Below, one piece after another: positions 24,801 through 33,800 of a stretch of 64,000 nt of DNA. Position 1 is the stretch's first letter. Each line of letters opens with the position of its first letter. The DNA is taken from NCBI GenBank assembly GCA_914767715.1, contig OU612073.1:10046001-10110000 (forward strand), read 5' to 3'. The DNA is from Membranipora membranacea (Eukaryota; Bryozoa; Gymnolaemata; Cheilostomatida; Membraniporidae). The notes beneath the pieces were generated by a model, which worked only from the letters and a program-made list of their open reading frames with translations, was not told the origin of the DNA and did not search any database. The position numbers and the translations under genes are program-made.

Positions 24801-27800
24801 CCATTTTGAATAAGAATGATCCTGATTGGTGGACTGGGGAGCTGGGCGGAGTCACTGGTGTATTCCCAGCCAATTACGTACAACCTTACAGCGAACCATG
24901 TGAGTAATGATGTTTGTTTGTATCTTCTGCAATGATTTGATGATCGAATTCTTAAATTTCACAGGATGTTACACAAGCTTGATCAAACTATAGTAACCAT
25001 TTTTTTCAGGTGTCTGTAACTTGTAAGGTAGCAACTGATTTGAAACTCCATAACCGGAAGTGCAATTTGTGCGCGCACAACTCAGATTTGCTGCTCACCT
25101 TAGTGTTTAAATACAATCATTATACTTGCAGAGAAGTTAGAGTCAAACACTTTGTCTATGGTACCTGAATAATGGTCGCACTGAGAGTTATTTGTGATAG
25201 AAAACAGTTTGGAGCAGAAAACAAAGAGTGGATTCAGAGCTCCTCCTACAACAACTTATATTTGCTCACCACAGGGTCGCAATACTTTTCTAGCAAATTT
25301 CTTTCACACAGAGCAAATTTGGTGTCAAGAAATCTATGTTACACTATAGTACCATGCTGTGATGAAATTCTCTAAATACTAACTAAACTTCAAAAAATCA
25401 ATCAACACTGCCCATTACTCCGCTTACATTTACAACCAAAGATACAATCCTACGCGTAACGTCACTTTTCAGTATTGACATCCCCGCTGCCAATAGTTTG
25501 CTTGTATTATTCGAGGATTATTTTGTGTCAAATGGCTTTATTTTTTTGTGTTTTCCCTTTTTGAATTGTGTGATGAGCAAATATGGGTTGCGGTAGGTTG
25601 AAGCCTGAATCATGACTCATGTGAAAGACCTTAGTCCCAAATATCAAACCTTTGCATTTAGAACATTTTCGACTCGATTAGAATAGTTTTGCAGTATGGC
25701 ATGTCACGCTGTGTTGAAGGGTTAAAATGGCTTCCACCTTCCTAACCCTGATTTGTCTCAGTTTTTTATCATTGATTGGATCACGCACAAATCACTATTA
25801 TAAGCATGTGACAGTAATTGTAATGATACTACTCGGTTTTGGAAAAATGGAAAGCAACGCAATGGTTCTCAGGGTTTATGATTAAATATCCAGAATCAGT
25901 TCTGATTGTGATTGTCAAATACGATGTTTTTTTCTGAACTAAAACCCTTCAAGTCATGTCAAGCTACGTCAAGTTCCTTAAAAGAAAGAGGATATGAACA
26001 CAGAGTATGGATATATATATATCCTTACACTTTGATATGTATAAGGGAGCACCTGTTTTGATGAAGTGACATCAATACTGTCTGTAAACACAAGTGTGAT
26101 TTTGCTCAATATTTAGGTCATTTAAATTGTCATCAAATTCTTTTCTTGTTGTCATCAAATGTGTTCACCTGTTTTGGTGTTTAATTCTTTCTGAACTTAG
26201 CATAATCAATAAGCAGGGAATCACATCAAATCTAAGTCTGGTTCCTAGGTTTCTTATCAATGTTTTATCTAAATAAATTCATATCAAGTGCGTAATAGAA
26301 ATTCTACCCCTTGTTTGAGGTTCCTGGCTATCGTTTGAGGTTCTCCAGCTATAACATTAATGTGCAACTTACAGTCCTACAAGTGGGCTTTCTTACCAAA
26401 ATGAAGGCTTTATCCCTTATACCATGAGAATACTTTAACCATGTAATCCAATTATTGTCCTGATGTTAAAGTATCCTCATGGTATAAGGGATAAAGCCTA
26501 GCCCTGTTCACACGGCCAAAACCCGTGAGAAAGCCAAATTGTAGGACTGTAAGATGCAACCTTTCCAAAATAATAATCAAAAGAGACTGGCCAGCACCTG
26601 GCTCATCTGATTGGTTGGAGAAGACCCGACCAAGCAGACCAATCTTCTCACCATATCCCTTCATTGTGGAACGACTTCGTCAAGATATCCATTTTTTGGC
26701 ATGTTTTGCGCCAATAAAATTTGATAAAGCCCGAATAATTTGACTCTTCGAGATGGTTTGCCTACATTCGGAATCGCTCCCATCTGCTGATTAGTAGTGG
26801 GGGAGCAACTCTGAAAACAGGCAGCTAGATCAAATTTGATCTAGTAATAAAAGGTGGTTTGTCCATGATTTGACAACTGATTTACTGTTACTTCTTTATT
26901 CCAATGTGGGTAAATGAGAATATTACATAGACTTATTAAGTCTATGGATTATCACCTCTGTAACACTTTTCATGGCTGTTTATCTCAGTAACAGCAGAAG
27001 AAAGGAAGAGACAGCAGGCTATAGATGAACTCATTCATACTGAGGAAACTTATGTAGATGACATGGTGGTGGCCTTAGAGGTAAATATATAATATAATAT
27101 AATATATATAATATATAACCATTTTAGCAGGTACATTCTTCAGAGAGTACGCATCTTGACTAAGCTTGCTTGTGGAGACCTTTTAGCCCTCCTCCTATTG
27201 CAAACATTTTACTCTGTGCATAGGCTTACCATCACAGATGTGTATTATTAAAGTTGTGGAATATCATTAACTGCGCTGTATCATTTCGATTGCTCTCAGC
27301 AAAACTGCCAAACTCGAATTAAAATATAAATATAAATGAGAATGATCCGTGAAATATTCTTTCACATATATTGACATGGTAGTTACTTCATGTTTGAGAG
27401 ATAAAGGATGTATCAATTGACCTCCCATCACCTTATAACATCAATTACTATGGAACATTCGCTCCGTTTTGCTTTACTAGAATGTTTGTCTCAAAATTGC
27501 TCTAACACCTACGTTATTTTAAAACAGAAATCACAAACAAATGCACCCCAGACAGTATGTGGGGTGATCAATAGTACAAGCTGTATGCGTAATTATCAGA
27601 AATGATAAATCAGATTTTCCTTGTCCAGCTATGGACAGATTTTTATAGCTCCTTTGGGCTTTAAATCTTATTTGCTACAATATGTTTTTCTTAAAATTGT
27701 AGGCATTCTATAAACCTTTGGAGGAAAGTAAAGCCATTCCTCCAGCTGAGCTTAGAGCAATATTTGTCAACTGGAAGGAGCTGATTCATTGCAACAGAAA

Positions 27801-30800
27801 ACTAGTCAAGTAAGGCCCTCATCAAACGTACACCTGATTTGACTATCTTATATTAACTTGTCTACAGTCTTAGTAGGTAACAGCCCAGTCAAAAGGAGCA
27901 ATGTTGCGATAATTCTTTGCTGACTAGGTCAGCTGCTTAGCCATGCATTTGAGGATGTGGTGATAATTACTCACTATTTGAGAGACTATTTTGACCCATT
28001 AACATATATTCGGACCAAAGCGTCTCCACTCAATCCAGCTTTGAAATTAAATTGTAAACATTGTTCAAAAGAGTTGTGCGCCCTATCGACATGGGAAAAC
28101 AAATCTTTCAATTTATCAACAGGCTAAAACTGTGAACTGAAATATCTTTGTTAGTAAGGTTGATGAGCTGGATGCCACATTGTAAGTGGTTGCTCTCATA
28201 ACTACTCAGACCCTTTCTTTTTGTCAACCCTTAAAAAGATAACTCTCATCATCATATATTGCAGTGCATTTAAAGTAAGAAGAAACACTTGTGGTGATGG
28301 TCAGCCTATCAATGTTATTGGTGATGTACTTGTTGAAAATGTAAGTATTATACAAGCGTCTACCCTAGAGGCGTAAATGTTAGCTAGTGATTAGTGAAGG
28401 GATGGCACATTTTTAGCTAGCACTAAATTTTAGCTAGCTCAAATCAGTCTATAAAAATACAGAGGGTGAGTAAATGTTAGCTAGTGTTAAATTTAGCATT
28501 TTTGTACGAACCTGTGACATTTTCCTCCTGCATGTACTTTACTCCTTAGGGGTATAAGAAAAAAACATATTTGAGTAAGTATTTTGTGCTACACTGTGAC
28601 TCTTAGTGGATTGGTATGATAACCATACTCCAGAACTGGACCTTTGTCACTGGTTCACCTGATTTATGACTACTGTCCAATGTCAATGCCGTATCCAGAT
28701 TGTTTGGATACAATGGCAAACATATTTTTATGTTCGTAGATATAACAAAATGTGCACATAAATATATATATATATATTTATTAATTTTGGATAACAAGTT
28801 ATATTATAATTGAGATAATAATATGTCTGGTATTTTTAGTTTCCTAACATGACACCCTACATCAGATTCTGCAGTCGACAGCTCATAGCAGCTCAGATGC
28901 TACAGAAGAGAGTGGAAACTGATGAGAATGCAAAACAATTCATATCAGTAAGTATGATTAGCTGGATTAGATGATAGGGGGAGTCCATAGACTTAATAAT
29001 AAAACTAGACAGGACACTATATGGAGCATCAGCATTGAGGCACTGGGGCATTTAAATATTGGGCGACGTAACGACATTTAGAAGGTTTAGAAGCAATGAT
29101 GCTATCATTGGTTTTGGCGATAACTCGATCAATTTTGATCGGATTTTGAGTTTGAAAATTACAATAGATTAAGCAGTTTGTCCTGAATAGTTTATGGTAT
29201 GGTATTTTTTTGTATTTATAGAAATGTCAGCAGGATCCTCGTGTACATGGTATGCCTCTTAGTAGTTATATACTCAAACCTATGCAAAGAATCACCAAGT
29301 ATCCTCTATTAGTCAACAGGGTAAGTTTGAACCTCATGATTAACATAGTCTTATGAAAGGCATGTCATCGAGTTGGTAATCACTTGTAAACATAAGATAT
29401 ACTTGGCTTTACCCCTCCTATGACTGGTACAGAGTACTTTTAGATGTGATGTCAACTTCTCTTTTAATTTCATATGGCGCGTTTTAACAGTTTATTTTGT
29501 CCAAAAGCCGTAACACATCACAGACTGTTTTCCCGTTATCCATGCTTGCTTTCTTTCCAGTGATCCGGATTAGGGTCTCAACAAAGGTTGACAAAAACAC
29601 ATAACATAAAACACGATATAAACACACGTCCCACAAATATATAAATATATTTCAGATAAAGTCAAACACAGATGAACAGCACGCTGACTATCAGTATATT
29701 AGTGAGGCAGCACACAAGGCTCAGGAGTTAGCTAATCAAGTAAACGAGGGAGTGAGAGAGACAGACAACTCTGATAAACTAGAGTGGGTACAAAACCACC
29801 TGAGCTGTGAGGGTCTCGCTGAGGTAACTTAAATTAGAAGGAATTAAGATACACTAGAAGTGAAAAAGTACACAGGCTTTATGTAGTGAAGTTTATTAAT
29901 AGCTAAAATTTACTTAACGTCGCCAATTTATACAAACTCCTACAAACTTCGGAGTCAGCTAAAATGCTTGCCAAAATTAAGCCAACCCAAAGTAGCCAAT
30001 ATTAACTCCTCTTATCATGATAATAATGTACTGATGACCGTCCGCAGTTATCTCTTCTCCTTGTTTTCCATGTAATGTTGGACTGGTTCTTGACTCAAAT
30101 TGATTGTGAGATTTGTTGTTCTCTTTTTGTAGCACATAACATTTAACTCGTTGACGAATGCACTTGGCCAGAGGAAGTTCATCTACAGTGGCATGCTTAC
30201 TAAGGTATGGTGTAAAATACAAAACCTTTCTCGAACTATTATTGTCTACTGAACAATGATGTCGATTTTTGCAAGACAGCTTCCTATACCCATTGTCTAT
30301 GGCTATACCTCTCAAAGTTCTTGTGGTCTTCTCTGTGGTCAATAAGTATATCACACTCCACTGCTATCCATTTAACCTCTAGGAACCACCCAATTTTGTC
30401 CTTATTGAGCAAAGTCTGAATTGAGGGATATTGGAATGACATAGTTTGACCGAAGGATTAACATCCTTAATCTGAATTAGCAGGATATTTTAATTATAAA
30501 CTCTGAATTAAGTGGAGCATACTGTACATGCTTATGTGGAGGTTGATCCATGGTTTACATTATTTTGATTCCTTGGTTTGCATTATTTTGATTCCCTGGT
30601 AAAATATTTTGTTCTGTAGCTGCGGTCAGGCAGGGAGCTCTACGCTTTCCTCTTCAATGATTTCCTGCTATTCACTACGGCTATGACTCACAACTCAATA
30701 GAAAAAGTGTTTCAGCTAGATGCTAAGGGAACTCTGTTCAAAATGTACAAAGAGGTAAGAAATAATAAAACCAGTCTTGGTCCGTTGTTCACTTTGTAGG

Positions 30801-33800
30801 CCTTCACAAAATTTAGATATGTAAAATTTAAATGAAATGAACAAGAACAGGCCACTGCTAGCCTATATGAGACCACAGATTCAAGTTGGTGGTTTTTTTT
30901 TAACAAGCGCTCACGTCCCATGACAGAATGCTTGTTACTACTTCAATAGGGTATCAGGTAGCGGAGGTTCCCAGCTAACTTATGTGTAGTTACCTTTCTT
31001 AAGCTGAGTGTACACAGAGGAAACTGGAAACTTGTAACCTGGAAGCTTTGAGAAACTTTTGGAAACTTGTAGTAGAAACTTGCAGTTGCCCATCTGTTTA
31101 CACACATGCAACCATGTGCTCTTGAAAGTGCGATGAATGAATGCAAACAGATGCTAGGACAGAACAGACAGATTCTTTTAAATTGTTGTTATTGGTGAAA
31201 AAATTAAGCCACACCCAGTTACCAGCAAATGTTGCTTGAAATGCAACACTGCTGCATTCTGGCAACTGACGCTAAGATTGATTGCCCGCGCCTGGATTTT
31301 GAAACACTAGTTTGTTTACACAGCTGCAAGTAGCTGCTTGCCATCGCGCAGTCATGAAGAAACTAAAAAATCTCCTCTGTGTAAACTCACCTTTAGGTGT
31401 TACCTTTTCAGGCCACAAAAAGATTCTCAGATGGGGGACAGTCCATTGTAATCGCAACATAGAATAACTGATTGTCCCTTATATGCCAAGCGAAAACGTC
31501 AATGATTATTTCTAAACTTGTCACCTTATTCTACCTCTCATGCTGCACTGTTTCTATTTGTAGCCAATATTTCTGAATGAAGCTACTGCCCGTGAGCCTG
31601 TGAACCTGGAGAAGCCGGACACAGAAAATGTCTGCTTCCAGATCTCTCATATAGAGAATGTCATCGATATCAAGTGCACCACTACAACTGAGAGGTAGGG
31701 GCTTAGGCTATTCAATGATTAAAGTTCAAAGGACACTCAGTTAAGAATGTGATGACTCATTGATTGATCAAGCTATAAGCTGCATCCACAACACCCCCAC
31801 CCCCTACCTAGGTTGTAAATATAGATATGACAACTCCCTTATTATAGCAATGGTTGTAACTCACAAACAGATATAGATATATATAGATTGATATAGATAA
31901 ATATAGATAAATAACAAATAAATATTTTCAGGAATGCTTGGTTGAAAAGACTGAATGAAGTTATGATGGCAGCTCTGTCTATGGAGAAAGTGAAGAGAGA
32001 AAGAGCTATGTCATGTGAGTTAAACCACATTGACATTTATGTTGTGACCATAGGACTGCCGCAGTTCCAAAATCAGGAACTGCGGCAGTCCTATGGTTGT
32101 GACTGATTTAAATCAAAGGATATAAAAGTATAAGTGCACACTTAGTAGTTGTTGTACCTGCATATGAGAGAGGGCAACTCCTGTAACATATTATCTGAAG
32201 CAAAAATATTTATTCTTGAAAAAACTTGCTTTGTTTGCTTGGATAATCCATGATCTATATAGGACACATGCCACTGGCTGCTGCTCTAAAGCTTACAGTA
32301 TTATCAGACCAGCTGTGCTCTGCAAACTCACCGTTTAGTTAATCCACCATTAGTCAGAGGCAATCACGCACACATTTTAAATGTTTTCACTGATCTTAAA
32401 TCTCTGAACAAAAATGTGCTTGCATGAATGTCCATAAGGCTCTATACAAATGAGTTGAGACCTAACTGTTCCTTGTGTTTCAGTGAGTATTTGTCTTAGA
32501 TTTTGCTGCTTTTGGCCAATGGTACATCATCTGAATTTCTTTGTCCCACACTTTATTTGAAGACTACCCGAAGACCAAAGCATGTTATAGGCAGTTACTT
32601 ATGATAAAGTTGTGTCAGATTTGTATGGTAAAACAAACTAAATACCAGAAACAAGCACTTCCGGGAGACTGTGACATCATAATGAAGAGAGTGAGAGTTA
32701 CCTTCCCTTATGGGAGGCACCTTTCCACCATCGATAATTCATGCTCAGTAAAACATGGAATTTTTTTACCACGCAAATCTGACACAACTTTATCATAAGT
32801 AGCTGCCTGACTATAACATACTTTGGTCTTTGGGTAGTCTTTAATTCAGTTTATCAACTGTCTCACTTTATTTGTCATGTTATGTCCTGTAGTAAGCCAT
32901 AGCCCTGGACAGAAGGGTATAGGCCGGCTACTAGTTATCATAATGGAAGGGGTTGATTTGTTAGCCTCTGACGCCAATGGTAAGACTATGTAATTGGTGT
33001 TGTGGAGGAAAGCTATGCTTTCTTTTTGCTTTTAACCTGCACTTTCTGCTGCATGTTTAAGCCTTACCCAACCAACCATACACTGGTGTTGATTATACTC
33101 CCTCTGATATTTGGCGCCCCGCATGCAAATGATATGGATATCAATGAAAATATCTCTCCATTCTGAATAATTTACAAAACCACACGATCTATAACTTTGT
33201 ATTTTGGGGAAACATGATGGGACAAACAAGTTGGGAAGGCGCGAGTCCAAAATCTCACAATAGTCTGTTTGGTTGGGTCAGGCTGACATGGTGTTTCCCA
33301 TTTTAGAGGTTTAACACTCTAATATAAATCGCAGTATATATATTCCTGTTTCTTTCTCACCCTGGATATGTTATAGTGAAGAGTCCACCTGTAGGAAGAC
33401 TGGTTCTAGTGCTACAAGAAGCTATAGATATTGTCGGTGTGAAACCCTCTGCTGGTATAGATGTGTATTAGTATTTAGATTATTATATATTCACAATGTG
33501 TTATTTGTGTAGCCTGGGTTTAAATTTGCTTCATATTTTTTAACTCATCCAGAAATATTTCAATTTCCGATTTAACAGTTGTGGAACTCACAATGGTGTT
33601 TGACCCACCGTCTTCAATCCAAAGAATATAGCTCTAACATTATCATCGGTCTCATCCACAAGACACACGACCAACATTTCCTATACTCATGATATATGAA
33701 AATGTGAATAATGATTTCATAATAGACAGACCAAAATGTACCCGGCCTTGAAAGATATGTCGGCGGGGTGGTGATCCAATGCCCCCCCCCCTACCCATAC

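Larger units (their letters stand above)
14240..24899 (+). other. ITSN: Intersectin exons for the linker and SH3 domains A-E
   Basis: The 662-base exon 14240-14901 opens with a W-S-A-F peptide (about residues 649-652), then a Trp-Gly-rich low-complexity linker, then SH3A. SH3A is split over 14240-14901/15187-15380 (AQYDF ... EPGW ... GIFPENYV). SH3B is in 19628-20401 (ASYPWRAKK ... LWWQG ... GWFPKSYV). SH3C is in 21621-21806 (AMHDYES ... GEWWTG ... GIFPSGYV). SH3D is in 23345-24285 (AAYEATG ... SGWWEG ... GWFPKDFV). SH3E is in 24726-24899 ([13 protein letters not shown] ... PDWWTG ... GVFPANYV). All five keep the ligand-binding aromatics. Inter-domain exons are Ser/Pro/Thr-rich. Confidence 0.93.
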
